From JANQPX01 sp965204405 (GTDB lineage: Bacteria > Pseudomonadota > Alphaproteobacteria > Geminicoccales > Geminicoccaceae): DNA of 64,000 bases. The position numbers and the translations under genes are program-made. How positions within the stretch are numbered: position 1 is the stretch's first letter; each line of letters starts with the position of its first letter. Positions 43,602-52,898 of this stretch are shown piece after piece. The notes beneath the pieces were generated by a model. It worked only from the letters and a program-made list of their open reading frames with translations. It was not told the origin of the DNA and searched no databases. Where the stretch lies: positions 62,001 to 126,000 of the forward strand of contig CBDBEN010000003.1 in NCBI GenBank assembly GCA_965204405.1. Reading direction: 5' to 3'.

Positions 43602-44924
43602 ATGAGTGTCGAAATTCGAGTTCCAAGCCTTGGCGAATCGGTTACCGAGGCAACAGTAGCCAGATGGTTCAAGAAGATTGGTGAGGCTGTTACGGCTGAC
43701 GAGCCCCTTGTCGAGCTTGAAACCGACAAGGTGACGCTCGAATACAACGCGCCAGCTAGCGGCACACTGGCTGAAATTCTGGTTGAACAAGGCGGTGAAG
43801 TCGAAGTTGGAGCTTTACTGGGAGCTATCGATGAAGCTGGCAAAGCAGCCAGCAGCGCTAGCGAAGCTCCGGTTGTTAAGGGAAATTCCGGTGGCCCAGG
43901 CCCGGTCGCTGATGACCAACCTAGCCAGTCGCTAACCTCGCCGGCGGTAAGAAAGCTCGCTGAGGAACATGGGCTCGACCTCAGTAAAATTTCGCCAAGC
44001 GGCCCCAAAGGAAATATTACAAAAGGCGATATCCTCGCTGCCATTGAGCAAAGCGGTAAAGAGCACCCCGTGCCGAAGGACCGGGGTGCTGCTCCCGAAG
44101 CATCGCCACCAGCAATGTCTGGGCCTCAGAAGGCCCATGACACGAAGCAAGCCGCCACAAACGGCACGGAAACACCTTCTCCCCCTGTCGCTGATCATTC
44201 GTCAAACCGAACTGACGGAACTGCAGTCCGGGAAGAACGAGTCAAGATGACGCGTTTGCGTCGACGGATCGCCGAGCGCCTCAAAGAAGCGCAGGACACT
44301 GCGGCCATACTGACCACTTACAATGAAGCAGACATGAGCCAGGTCATGGCGTTACGCGCGCGCTATCGCGATGCGTTTGTCGCGAAGCATGACGTGAAAC
44401 TTGGCTTCATGTCCTTTTTCGTCAAAGCGACCATCAGTGCTCTTCGCGAAATTCCGGCACTCAATGCGGAGATCGATGGGGACGAAATCGTTTACAAGCA
44501 TCATTACGACATTGGTGTGGCCGTCGGAACACCAAGCGGTCTCGTCGTGCCAGTTCTGCGTAATGCGGATCACCTGAGCATTGCAGATCTGGAAAAGTCC
44601 ATCAATGAGCTTGGCCTCAAGGCTCGTGACGGCAAGCTAGCCATGGAGGACCTGGTAGGGGGAACCTTTACGATCTCAAACGGGGGTGTCTATGGCTCCC
44701 TCATGAGTTCCCCGATCTTGAACCCCCCTCAGGTGGGCATCCTCGGCATGCATAAAATACAGGAACGGCCCATGGCGGTCGGAGGTGAGATCGTCATACG
44801 GCCGATGATGTATCTTGCACTAAGTTATGATCACAGAATTGTCGACGGGCGAGAGGCCGTAACGTTCCTGGTAAAACTCAAGGAATGCATCGAGGATCCG
44901 GAACGCCTATTGCTCGATGTCTAG
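43602..44924 (+). CDS. sucB: 2-oxoglutarate dehydrogenase E2, dihydrolipoyl succinyltransferase
   Basis: Core acyltransferase of the 2-oxoglutarate dehydrogenase complex, 440 residues. One lipoyl domain (about 1-78) with the modified lysine in ELETDKVTLEYNAP; a peripheral-subunit-binding domain (about 108-145, SPAVRKLAEEHGLDLSKISPSGPKG); a proline/alanine/threonine-rich flexible linker; and the catalytic domain (about 205-440) with LGFMSFFVKATISALREIP and active-site LSYDHRIVDGREAVTFL. ATG 43602 follows TTGAGGAAAGAG and gives the standard MSVEIRVPSLGESVTEATV start. It follows sucA by 46 bases. Confidence 0.97.
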   Translation: MSVEIRVPSLGESVTEATVARWFKKIGEAVTADEPLVELETDKVTLEYNAPASGTLAEILVEQGGEVEVGALLGAIDEAGKAASSASEAPVVKGNSGGPGPVADDQPSQSLTSPAVRKLAEEHGLDLSKISPSGPKGNITKGDILAAIEQSGKEHPVPKDRGAAPEASPPAMSGPQKAHDTKQAATNGTETPSPPVADHSSNRTDGTAVREERVKMTRLRRRIAERLKEAQDTAAILTTYNEADMSQVMALRARYRDAFVAKHDVKLGFMSFFVKATISALREIPALNAEIDGDEIVYKHHYDIGVAVGTPSGLVVPVLRNADHLSIADLEKSINELGLKARDGKLAMEDLVGGTFTISNGGVYGSLMSSPILNPPQVGILGMHKIQERPMAVGGEIVIRPMMYLALSYDHRIVDGREAVTFLVKLKECIEDPERLLLDV

Positions 44925-45017
44925 GTAGTTCGTTGCAATATAGGTTTTGAAGACGTTGGTCCTTTTTGAAGACAACAGCTCCCTTGGGGCGAGACGTGTA
45001 AGAAGGCAGTATGTTGA

Positions 45018-46427
45018 ATGGGTGAAGATGAATTCGACGTTGTGGTTATCGGTAGCGGGCCCGGCGGGTACATTGCTGCAATCCGTGCGGCGCAGCTTGG
45101 CCTGAAGACCGCTTGCGTCGAGAAAAGGGATACTCTTGGCGGCACATGTCTCAATGTCGGCTGCATTCCCTCCAAAGCGCTTTTGCATTCTTCAGAACTT
45201 TATGCCGAAGCTTTGAATGGTATGAGTGCACATGGGATCACGTTGGGGGCCGTCGATCTCGATCTTAAAGCAATGCAAGAGCATAAGAGCAAAGTCGTCA
45301 AAGAGCTGACTCAAGGCATTGAATTTTTACTTCGAAAAAATAAGGTTACATCGATAAAAGGCACAGGTCATCTTGTCGGCAAAGGGCAAGTTGGCGTCAA
45401 TTTGAATGAAGGTGGCAAGCGAATCCTAAAGACGAAGAACATTATTATCGCTACTGGTTCAGATATTGTCCCACTTCCAGGCGTAGAGATCGACGAGAAG
45501 CGTATTGTTTCTTCGACGGGAGCCCTTGAGCTGGATACTGTTCCCGGTCACCTGGTGATTGTCGGTGCCGGCTACATTGGCCTTGAGCTTGGCACTGTCT
45601 GGCGCCGACTAGGCTCTAAAGTTACCGTTGTTGAATACCTGGACCGCATTACGCCTGGTATGGATTTTGAGGTGGCCAAGCAGTTTCAAAGGCTGCTGTC
45701 GCGCCAAGGCTTGGGATTCATGCTTGGAACCAAAGTGACCGGCGTGGACAGCAGTGCGGAACGGTTGGTGATTACCACAGAACCTGCTGAAGGTGGTGAA
45801 CCTGAATCCATGAAAGCGGATGTGGTTCTGGTTGCCATCGGGCGACGTCCCTATACAGAGAATCTTGGCCTGGAGACTGTTGGCCTTACCACCGATAACT
45901 ATGGGCGTATCGAAGTCGACAAAAACCTCGCCACCAATGTGGAAGGCATCTACGCAATAGGCGATGTGGTCAGTGGACCGATGTTGGCTCACAAGGCCGA
46001 GGACGAAGGGGTCTTTTTAGCGGAGCGTCTGGCAGGCCAAAAACCTCAACTCAATCATGATGCTGTACCGGCAGTCGTCTACACTGGCCCGGAAGTTGCT
46101 GCGGTTGGCAAAACCGAGGAAGAACTCAAACAAGCGGGAATTCCTTTCAAGGCTGGAAAATTTCCTTTCTCCGCGAATTCCCGCGCACGGGCTACCGGAA
46201 ATACGGATGGCTTCGTCAAGATCCTCGCAGATGCGGAAACGGACCGTTTGCTGGGCGTCCATATCATTGGCGAAGAAGCAGGGACGATGATCGCAGAAGC
46301 AGCTCTTGCCATTGAGTTCGGTGCTTCATCCGAGGATCTGGCTAGAACCTGTCATGCTCATCCGACTTTGGAAGAGGCGATCAAAGAGGCAGCATTGGCA
46401 ACTCATGGATTGCCATTACACATCTGA
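45018..46427 (+). CDS. lpd: Dihydrolipoamide dehydrogenase
   Basis: Flavoprotein E3 that reoxidises dihydrolipoyl groups with NAD+; 469 residues. FAD motif VVVIGSGPGGYIAAIRAAQLG, redox disulfide in GGTCLNVGCIPSKALLHSS, NAD motif VIVGAGYIGLELGTVWRRLG, second FAD motif YAIGDVVSGPMLAHKAEDEG, and the His-Glu dyad in CHAHPTLEEAIKEA at the dimer interface. Gap to sucB is 93 bases, so it belongs to the same block and would serve the 2-oxoglutarate complex, possibly also others. Composition is notably AT-richer than flanking genes (for example 45300-45440). Confidence 0.97.
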   Translation: MGEDEFDVVVIGSGPGGYIAAIRAAQLGLKTACVEKRDTLGGTCLNVGCIPSKALLHSSELYAEALNGMSAHGITLGAVDLDLKAMQEHKSKVVKELTQGIEFLLRKNKVTSIKGTGHLVGKGQVGVNLNEGGKRILKTKNIIIATGSDIVPLPGVEIDEKRIVSSTGALELDTVPGHLVIVGAGYIGLELGTVWRRLGSKVTVVEYLDRITPGMDFEVAKQFQRLLSRQGLGFMLGTKVTGVDSSAERLVITTEPAEGGEPESMKADVVLVAIGRRPYTENLGLETVGLTTDNYGRIEVDKNLATNVEGIYAIGDVVSGPMLAHKAEDEGVFLAERLAGQKPQLNHDAVPAVVYTGPEVAAVGKTEEELKQAGIPFKAGKFPFSANSRARATGNTDGFVKILADAETDRLLGVHIIGEEAGTMIAEAALAIEFGASSEDLARTCHAHPTLEEAIKEAALATHGLPLHI

Positions 46428-46866
46428 GCGATTTTTTCTGGAACTGTATTGGTGGAATGCTCCCGGTTAGCCTGATGTGCTGGCTCTAACGGACCCGCTC
46501 TTCAATATGATTGTACTGTTCTAGGGCTCGGTCTGCGGAGACATGCCGGAATAGCACGCGACACGGCAAGTGCGGCGTCGTGTCAGGGTTGAAATGATGT
46601 TTCCAACGGCATTCAATCAAAAACGCTAGGCCTGTGTAAAAGGGAATGTCTGGCGCGGGTGATGCTTGAACTAGGTCGAACTTTGTGATGGGCCTATCAG
46701 CAGCATCGCTGATGGAAGATCGCTTGGATCACCTTCTTGTCGGATGAACGGCATCGGTTTTGCCGGTAGCTCCAGGCCTTGAGAAGGCGGAGCCAGGTCT
46801 TCGTTCCCCGACAAAGTGGGCGAACCGGCAGTCGCTTTGCGAAGACTGGCCTTTGGGAGCAAGTAA
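46428..46866. other. Intergenic region between lpd and pccB
   Basis: About 440 bases with no gene I can support. A small stem (GACACG near 46560 with CGTGTC near 46580) is the only clear secondary structure; it could mark the end of the suc-lpd transcript. The region should contain the pccB promoter, but no convincing -35/-10 pair was fixed. Confidence 0.5.
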
Positions 46867-48399
46867 ATGCAGAACATCCTTGACGAACTGGATTCCAGGC
46901 GCGAGGCGGCGCGTGCAGGTGGCGGCGAGCGGCGGATTGCAGCCCAGCATGCCCGCGGCAAGCTTTCGGCCCGGGAACGGATCGATCTCTTGGTCGACCC
47001 CGGCTCGTTCGAGGAAATCGACATGTTCGTCGAGCATCGCTGCAGCGATTTCGGCATGGCGGAACAGCGCATTCCCGGTGATGGTGTGGTCACCGGGGCC
47101 GGTACCATCAATGGACGACTTGTCTACGTCTTCAGTCAGGATTTCACGGTCTTCGGTGGATCGCTCTCCGAGGCCCATGCCGAAAAGATCTGCAAGGTCA
47201 TGGACCAGGCGATCCAGGTGGGTGCGCCGGTCATCGGTCTGAACGATAGCGGCGGTGCCCGCATTCAGGAGGGCGTCGCCAGCCTCGCCGGCTATGCGGA
47301 TGTCTTTCAGCGAAATGTCATGGCCTCGGGCGTCGTGCCGCAGATCAGCGTGATCACCGGCCCCTGCGCCGGCGGTGCCGTCTATTCACCAGCCATGACC
47401 GATTACATTTTCATGGTGAGGGACAGCTCCTACATGTTCGTCACTGGCCCGGATGTGGTGAAAACCGTGACCCAGGAAACGGTCACCCAGGAAGAGCTGG
47501 GCGGGGCGTCGACCCATACCCAAAAGTCCGGCGTGGCCGATCTTGCCTTCGACAACGACATCCAGGCGATGCATCAGCTGCGCCGATTCATCGATTTCAT
47601 CCCTGCCAGCAATCGTGAAAAACCTCCCGCCCGCCCGACTGCAGACCCGTCCGGGCGCAAGGAGGAATCGCTGAATAATTTGGTCCCGCCGAACCCGAAC
47701 AAGCCCTATGACATGAAAGAACTGATCCGCAAGATCGTGGATGAAGGGGATTTCTTTGAGCTGGCACCGGATCACGCCAAGAACATCCTGATCGGCTTTG
47801 CCCGTTTGGACGGTACCACGATCGGGATCGTTGCCAACCAGCCGATGGTGCTTGCCGGCTGCCTCGACATCGACAGTTCGAGAAAGGCTGCCCGCTTCGT
47901 CCGCTTTTGCGACTGCTTCAACATTCCGATCCTGACGCTGGTGGACGTGCCAGGCTTTCTCCCCGGTACCGCACAGGAATATGGCGGCATCATCAAGCAT
48001 GGCGCAAAGCTGCTCTACGCCTTCGCTGAAGCAACCGTGCCCAAGGTCACGCTGATCACGAGAAAGGCTTACGGTGGTGCGTATGACGTCATGAGCTCCA
48101 AGCATCTGCGCGGCGACGTCAACTATGCCTGGCCGACCGCCGAGATCGCGGTAATGGGCTCCAAGGGTGCGGTCGAGATTATTTTCCGCGCCGACATCAG
48201 CGATCCTGAAAAGATCCGGGCAAGAACCGACGAATACCAAGAACGGTTCGCCAATCCCTTCGTTGCTGCCGGCCGAGGCTTCATCGACGACGTCATCATG
48301 CCTGACGAAACCAGGCCGAGGATCTGCATGGCCCTGCGGCGACTGCGTAACAAGAAACTGGAAAACCCGTGGAAGAAACATGGGAACATTCCGCTTTGA
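46867..48399 (+). CDS. pccB: Propionyl-CoA carboxylase beta subunit
   Basis: Carboxyltransferase that moves CO2 from carboxybiotin to propionyl-CoA, giving methylmalonyl-CoA; 510 residues, full length. N-terminal crotonase-fold half contains LSARERIDLLVDPGSFEEID, LNDSGGARIQEGVASLAGYADVF and oxyanion GPCAGGAVYSPAM. The C-terminal half has LVDVPGFLPGTAQEYGGIIKHGAKLLYA and KAYGGAYDVMSSKHL, with the second oxyanion. The VTQEELGGASTHT segment fits PccB/MccB. ATG 46867 gives MQNILDELDSRREAA, the typical PccB start. Its usual partner pccA lies 1.6 kb downstream, after an unrelated TIR gene. Confidence 0.96.
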   Translation: MQNILDELDSRREAARAGGGERRIAAQHARGKLSARERIDLLVDPGSFEEIDMFVEHRCSDFGMAEQRIPGDGVVTGAGTINGRLVYVFSQDFTVFGGSLSEAHAEKICKVMDQAIQVGAPVIGLNDSGGARIQEGVASLAGYADVFQRNVMASGVVPQISVITGPCAGGAVYSPAMTDYIFMVRDSSYMFVTGPDVVKTVTQETVTQEELGGASTHTQKSGVADLAFDNDIQAMHQLRRFIDFIPASNREKPPARPTADPSGRKEESLNNLVPPNPNKPYDMKELIRKIVDEGDFFELAPDHAKNILIGFARLDGTTIGIVANQPMVLAGCLDIDSSRKAARFVRFCDCFNIPILTLVDVPGFLPGTAQEYGGIIKHGAKLLYAFAEATVPKVTLITRKAYGGAYDVMSSKHLRGDVNYAWPTAEIAVMGSKGAVEIIFRADISDPEKIRARTDEYQERFANPFVAAGRGFIDDVIMPDETRPRICMALRRLRNKKLENPWKKHGNIPL

Positions 48400-48437
48400 T
48401 AATTCTTGCAAATCCTGAATTGAATTTCGCTTAATTG

Positions 48438-48467
48438 TTGCTGAAAAAGCGTTTCAAGAAGTATGTT
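48438..48467 (+). promoter_or_regulatory. Possible sigma-70-like promoter before the TIR gene
   Basis: TTGCTG (48438-48443) and TATGTT (48462-48467) are separated by 18 bases in an AT-rich gap that starts after pccB and ends 45 bases before the TIR gene's ATG. Both boxes are partial matches, so this is tentative. It would allow expression of the TIR gene independent of pccB. Confidence 0.28.
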
Positions 48468-48511
48468 GGCTCGCCTTTTCGGAAATTTTTGAGTTAGCTA
48501 AAGGGTTTTTC

Positions 48512-49852
48512 ATGCCGTCGGAGTCTTCCTCGACATCACCTCAGGCATTTTGGAGCTACGCTCACAGTGACGATGAATTCCTCGATGGCGCCATTTGCGC
48601 CTTGCATGAGCGGCTGCAGCGAGCACTGCACTATGTGAGCGGCACGCCGTTCGAGATTTTCCTTGATAGGGACGCCATAGAGTTTGGTGAGAACTGGCAA
48701 GATCGGCTGATAGAGGGGCTTCTGGGCGCACGATTCCTCATACCTGTGCTCACACCCAGCTATTTCGCGAGCCCTGCCTGCCGGGCGGAGCTTGAGACGT
48801 TCCTCGAGCTTGAGGCCTCGCTCGGGCGCAAGGATCTCATTCTACCCCTCTATGTGCGGAACATTGATACGCTGGAAGACGACGGCAGGGCCAGCAACGA
48901 TGAGCTTATTCGACATCTTCATCAGCGGCAGTACCGTGATTGGCGAGATCTGATCCTGCAACCCTTGCAGAGCGCCGAAAGCCTTGATGCTATCATCAAA
49001 CTGGCAGAGGAAATCGTAAGAGCGAGCAAGAATCGCTCCGCTGATGACTATTCTGATGAAGTAACGCTCAGTCAGCCCATCGAGGCAAGCGAACCGCAGC
49101 ATGCCGGTCTGAGCGATGTACCACCGGCAAAGTTCGATCAAAATACGAAAGATCGAGAGGAAGTTCACGTAAAGATCTATCAGAAGAAAAGATTAGCCTT
49201 CGAAACATTCTTTGATTTGATCATCAAATTGGATTCCGGATCGCTCGAGGAAAACAAAATCCAGCGAGAGACAATTCATGGCAAGATCATCTTTTTACTG
49301 GACAAGCTGGCTGAGATTTTGGAACTCGTCACTGGAGAGGAATGCGGCGCCTGTTTGAAGATGTTCAATGAAGACGGGCTGATTCGAGCAAAGTTTCGAG
49401 ACAGCGATTCCTTTTCCATGAGACGTTTTGCTGACCGCATGTACTTACCCAGCGATCACCGCGAGCATTCACCCTTCAAAGAGCTTTTTGACGGCGATGT
49501 TGGTGATACCTTTTGGTGCTGCAACGATCTAGCGGCGTTGGGAGACAACTATCGAAACCCGAACAAATATTGGCAGAGGCATTATAACGCGACGGCGATT
49601 GCGCTAATGAAACCGCCCTTCGCCAAGGTTGGCGATAGTGTTTTAGGGTTCCTCTGCGTCGACAATAAGAATGGCGGGTTTGACGTTGAGGTGACGAGGG
49701 AGATCCTTCAGACTTTTGCTGCCTGCTTTTTCTATCTTGATCTCGTCCTAGCCCAAAAAATGCAGGAAGCTCCCGTTGATAAGTCAAGGCGCAGCAAAGA
49801 AGCCTGGCGGATCCGTATTAGTCAGTCATTGAGCAAGCTGTTGGGTGAATAG
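48512..49852 (+). CDS. TIR-domain protein with GAF-like C-terminal region
   Basis: A 446-residue soluble protein of the bacterial TIR group. TIR domain about 10-170: first strand AFWSYAHSDDEF, BB-loop region IFLDRDAIEFGENWQDRLIEGL (49-70), and TPSYFASPACRAELETFLE, where Glu93 occupies the position of the NADase catalytic glutamate. A charged helical linker (about 205-270) follows. The C-terminal region (about 262-415) has a GAF-like pattern ending DSVLGFLCVDNKNGGFDVEVTREIL, plus several cysteines (GEECGACL, FWCCND). Many bacterial TIR proteins deplete NAD+ or make a signal in phage defence; by analogy this could sense a ligand or infection cue through the C-terminus. Base use is more AT-rich than pccB and pccA, between which it is inserted. 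Start ATG 48512. Function is inference. Confidence 0.78.
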   Translation: MPSESSSTSPQAFWSYAHSDDEFLDGAICALHERLQRALHYVSGTPFEIFLDRDAIEFGENWQDRLIEGLLGARFLIPVLTPSYFASPACRAELETFLELEASLGRKDLILPLYVRNIDTLEDDGRASNDELIRHLHQRQYRDWRDLILQPLQSAESLDAIIKLAEEIVRASKNRSADDYSDEVTLSQPIEASEPQHAGLSDVPPAKFDQNTKDREEVHVKIYQKKRLAFETFFDLIIKLDSGSLEENKIQRETIHGKIIFLLDKLAEILELVTGEECGACLKMFNEDGLIRAKFRDSDSFSMRRFADRMYLPSDHREHSPFKELFDGDVGDTFWCCNDLAALGDNYRNPNKYWQRHYNATAIALMKPPFAKVGDSVLGFLCVDNKNGGFDVEVTREILQTFAACFFYLDLVLAQKMQEAPVDKSRRSKEAWRIRISQSLSKLLGE

Positions 49853-49970
49853 ATGAATCCCACAGGATTGGTTACCCTATTCCATTGAAGTACAGCGATA
49901 AACCGACCATGCTCCGAATAGCCATCATTCGTGTACGACCAACACGCTCACGAGAAACTTGCAGGTCCTT

Positions 49971-51953
49971 ATGTTCAAGAAAATCCTGATCGCCAATCGT
50001 GGAGAGATCGCCTGTCGGGTGATCCGTAGTTGCCGGAAACTTGGGATTGGCTCGGTGGCCGTCTATTCCGAAGCGGATGCGGATGCGCTGCATGTGCGGA
50101 TGGCCGATGAGGCGGTGTTTGTCGGACCGCCGCCTGCTGCCGAGAGCTATCTCTGCATCGATAAAATCGTCGAAGCCTGCAAGGCGGTAGGGGCCGAGGC
50201 GGTGCATCCGGGCTATGGGTTTCTTTCCGAGAATGCTGCCTTTGCCGAGGCGCTGGATGCTGCCGGGATTGCGTTTATCGGCCCGCCGGTAGCGGCTATC
50301 GGGGCCATGGGAGACAAGATCGAGAGCAAGCGCCTGGCGATCGAGGCCGGCGTCAGCACCGTGCCCGGCCACCCTGATCCCGTAGACGATGCGGCAGATG
50401 CCACACGCATCGCCGGTGAGATCGGCTATCCGGTGATGATCAAGGCGGCGGCCGGCGGCGGCGGCAAGGGCATGCGCGTCGCCTTCGATGAGGGGGATGT
50501 CAAGGAGGGGCTGGAGCGCTCCCGCAGCGAGGCCCGCTCATCCTTTGGCGACGATCGGGTTCTGATCGAAAAATTCATCCAGGAACCGCGCCATATCGAG
50601 ATCCAGGTCCTGGGCGACCGGCAGGGCAATATCATCTATCTCGGCGAACGCGAATGCTCGATTCAGCGGCGTCATCAGAAGGTGATCGAGGAAGCACCCA
50701 GCCCGTTTCTCGATGAAGAGACGCGCCGAGCGATGGGGGAGCAATCCGTGGCTCTTGCCAGGGCGGTTGGTTACCATTCCGCCGGCACCGTTGAGTTCAT
50801 CGTCGATCAGGACAGGAATTTCTATTTTCTCGAAATGAATACCCGCCTCCAGGTCGAGCATCCCGTGACCGAACTGGTGACCGGCGTGGATCTGGTCGAG
50901 GAAATGATCAAGGTTGCGGCGGGTGAGCCTCTCGCTTTGAAGCAGGAGGATGTGCGCCTCACCGGCTGGGCGATGGAGGCCCGCATCTACGCCGAAGATC
51001 CGAGCCGTGGCTTTTTGCCGTCGATCGGCCGTCTGCAGCGCTATCTCGAGCCGACTGGCGAAGGCGTGCGAGTCGATTCCGGCGTGGTCGAGGGCAGCGA
51101 GGTCACCATGTTCTATGACCCGATGCTCGCCAAGCTCTGCACCTTCGGCACGGATCGCGTGGCAGCGATCGATCGCCTGTCGGCAGCGCTCGACGGCTAT
51201 TATGTGCGCGGCCCGAAGCACAATATGGCGTTTCTGTCGGCCCTTCTTCACCACAGGCGTTTCCGCGAAGGCCGCCTTTCCACCGACTTTATTGCCGCCG
51301 AATTCGGCGAACGCTTCGAAGGTGTGCCCTTGTCGGCGAGCATCAAGTCGGGCCTCGCGGCACTTGCTGCCTCGCTCAGCCTCGTCGAGGCCGAGCGGGC
51401 AGCTAGGATTTCAGGCCAGCTCTCCGGCTGGAAGCCCAGGGTTCCCGGTGATTGGGTGGTCAGCCTGGGCGATGAGGATGTGGCCGTGCAGGTTGTGAGC
51501 GACGAGCAGGGGCTGCATGTCGAAATCGACGGCAAGCGTGCCGATATCGAACTCGATTGGCAGCCGGGTTGGCCGCTCGCCAAGGCGCGCATCAACAGCC
51601 GTGACGTAGTGGTTCAGGTCGATCCGATGATCGAAGGCTATCGCCTCACCCATGGCGGTGTCGAGATCGAAACACTGGTGCGGACCAGGCAGGCTGCCGA
51701 CTTTGCCACGCGCATGCCGAAGAAGGAGAAACCCGATCTCTCGAAATGGCTGATGTCGCCGATGCCGGGGCTGATCGTCAGCATCGCGGTTTCGCCGGGC
51801 GAGGAAGTAAAAGCCGGGCAGGAACTGGCGGTGCTCGAGGCCATGAAGATGGAGAACGTGCTGCGCGCCGAGCAGGATGGCGTGGTCGAGGCAGTCAAGG
51901 TCGAAGCCGGGGCGACGGTCGCGGCGGATGAAGTGCTGATCGCCTTCGGCTGA
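49971..51953 (+). CDS. pccA: Propionyl-CoA carboxylase alpha subunit, biotin-containing
   Basis: Biotin carboxylase plus biotin carrier, 660 residues. The N-terminal domain begins MFKKILIANRGEIACRVIRSCRKLG; ATP-grasp loop PVMIKAAAGGGGKGMRVAFDEG; catalytic region FLEMNTRLQVEHPVTELVTGVDLVE. A middle BT domain (about 450-575) is followed by the biotinyl domain with VLEAMKMENVLRAEQDG near the C-terminus, the AMKM lysine being biotinylated. ATG 49971 gives the canonical start. It works with PccB upstream. Together they feed propionyl-CoA, including that made by the malyl-CoA lyase encoded at 55277, toward succinyl-CoA. Specificity for propionyl- over other acyl-CoAs is inferred from PccB. Confidence 0.94.
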   Translation: MFKKILIANRGEIACRVIRSCRKLGIGSVAVYSEADADALHVRMADEAVFVGPPPAAESYLCIDKIVEACKAVGAEAVHPGYGFLSENAAFAEALDAAGIAFIGPPVAAIGAMGDKIESKRLAIEAGVSTVPGHPDPVDDAADATRIAGEIGYPVMIKAAAGGGGKGMRVAFDEGDVKEGLERSRSEARSSFGDDRVLIEKFIQEPRHIEIQVLGDRQGNIIYLGERECSIQRRHQKVIEEAPSPFLDEETRRAMGEQSVALARAVGYHSAGTVEFIVDQDRNFYFLEMNTRLQVEHPVTELVTGVDLVEEMIKVAAGEPLALKQEDVRLTGWAMEARIYAEDPSRGFLPSIGRLQRYLEPTGEGVRVDSGVVEGSEVTMFYDPMLAKLCTFGTDRVAAIDRLSAALDGYYVRGPKHNMAFLSALLHHRRFREGRLSTDFIAAEFGERFEGVPLSASIKSGLAALAASLSLVEAERAARISGQLSGWKPRVPGDWVVSLGDEDVAVQVVSDEQGLHVEIDGKRADIELDWQPGWPLAKARINSRDVVVQVDPMIEGYRLTHGGVEIETLVRTRQAADFATRMPKKEKPDLSKWLMSPMPGLIVSIAVSPGEEVKAGQELAVLEAMKMENVLRAEQDGVVEAVKVEAGATVAADEVLIAFG

Positions 51954-51960
51954 TGAGGCC

Positions 51961-52096
51961 TGGAGCGTTTCCGATTGAGGTTTGCGCGGTACCAGCCCTC
52001 TCCCCCTCCCAACCACGCGATATGGTCGGGATCCTGCGGGTGGTCCTAAGGGGGAGAGGGCTGGAGATGACTTCATAAGATCGAAAAACGCTCTGG
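51961..52096. repeat. Nested palindromic repeat, CCCTCTCC family, copy 3
   Basis: Inner arms CCAGCCCTCTCCCCCT (51992-52007) and its near-perfect complement (52049-52064) pair, with CCACGCGATAT-GG / GGGTGG inside. Outer arms GGAGCGTTTCCGAT (51962-51975) and GATCGAAAAACGCTC (52079-52093) pair as well. It has the same double-stem plan as 13768-13898 and lies between pccA and the HD hydrolase gene. Confidence 0.75.
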
Positions 52097-52165
52097 TCTT
52101 GAAACCGTGACCGGTCGTCTAATCTTGCAAAACAACACCGGCGCACTCGATGGGGAGGAAAAACC

Positions 52166-52789
52166 ATGCCGCAGCAACGCGAGGTCACGGACGAACTAAG
52201 AGCCACCGTGCGAAGGGAACTTCCGGAGGTTGAGAGCATCGGGGATGCCGATCTTCGGCGTAAGGTCGTCGAAGCCTGGGCGCTTTGTCTTGCCCATAGC
52301 AGCTTCAACTCGATCGACGAGATAGAGCCTGCCGCCAATCCCGGCGTCAATCGGTTGAAGAAGGGCAAGCAGAGCGATCATATCCGCGGCGTTACCCAGC
52401 TCGCGATGATCATGGCCGAAAATTTTTGTGCGCTGATGCCGGACTTGAAGGTGAACCGCGACATCCTGATCGCCGGTGCTCTTTGCCACGATGTCGGCAA
52501 GCCTTTCGAGTTCGACCCCGAAAACCGGAAGCGGTGGGAAGCTAGTCCCTACGGATCGGGCCTCCCTGCCATTCGCCATCCCGCCTATGGCGTCCATATT
52601 TGTCTGACAGTCGGCCTTCCCGAAGAGGTCGCCCACTGTGCCGCTGCCCATAGCGGCGAGGGTGAACTGGTGGTGCGCTCCCTCGAAAATACCATTATCC
52701 ACCATGTGGACTACGCTTTTTGGAATGTCTGCCGGGCCGGTGATCTGCTGGTGCCGGAGACCTTGGCGGCGCTGAAGGTGAAGCACTGA
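52166..52789 (+). CDS. HD-domain hydrolase
   Basis: Predicted metal-dependent phosphohydrolase of 207 residues. The HD superfamily ligands are visible as DHIRGVTQLA (His72), LCHDVGKPFEF (His108, Asp109), HCAAAHSGEG (His, middle) and HHVDYAFW (late Asp). The layout resembles small HD proteins acting on nucleotides or metabolites rather than HD-GYP (no GYP motif). ATG 52166 follows GGGAGGAAAAACC, a strong ribosome-binding site. It stands alone, convergent with the desaturase gene. Substrate unknown. Confidence 0.78.
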   Translation: MPQQREVTDELRATVRRELPEVESIGDADLRRKVVEAWALCLAHSSFNSIDEIEPAANPGVNRLKKGKQSDHIRGVTQLAMIMAENFCALMPDLKVNRDILIAGALCHDVGKPFEFDPENRKRWEASPYGSGLPAIRHPAYGVHICLTVGLPEEVAHCAAAHSGEGELVVRSLENTIIHHVDYAFWNVCRAGDLLVPETLAALKVKH

Positions 52790-52805
52790 AGATTGCCATT
52801 CAGTA

Positions 52806-52876
52806 CCAGGCCGTTCCACCTCCCAGCCACCTTGGAGCCACGCTCAGATCGGGCAGCTGGGAAGGAGAGCGGGCAC
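52806..52876. repeat. Palindromic repeat, CCCTCTCC-like family, degenerate copy
   Basis: CCTCCCAGC (about 52818-52826) pairs with GCTGGGAAGG (about 52856-52865), with weaker outer pairing GCCGTTCC/GGAGAGCGGGC. It fills the convergent gap between the HD gene and the desaturase gene. Related to the other copies by the CCTCCCAGCCAC core; the flanks have decayed. Confidence 0.5.
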
Positions 52877-52898
52877 CGGTGCCGGTTTCACAACTGTG

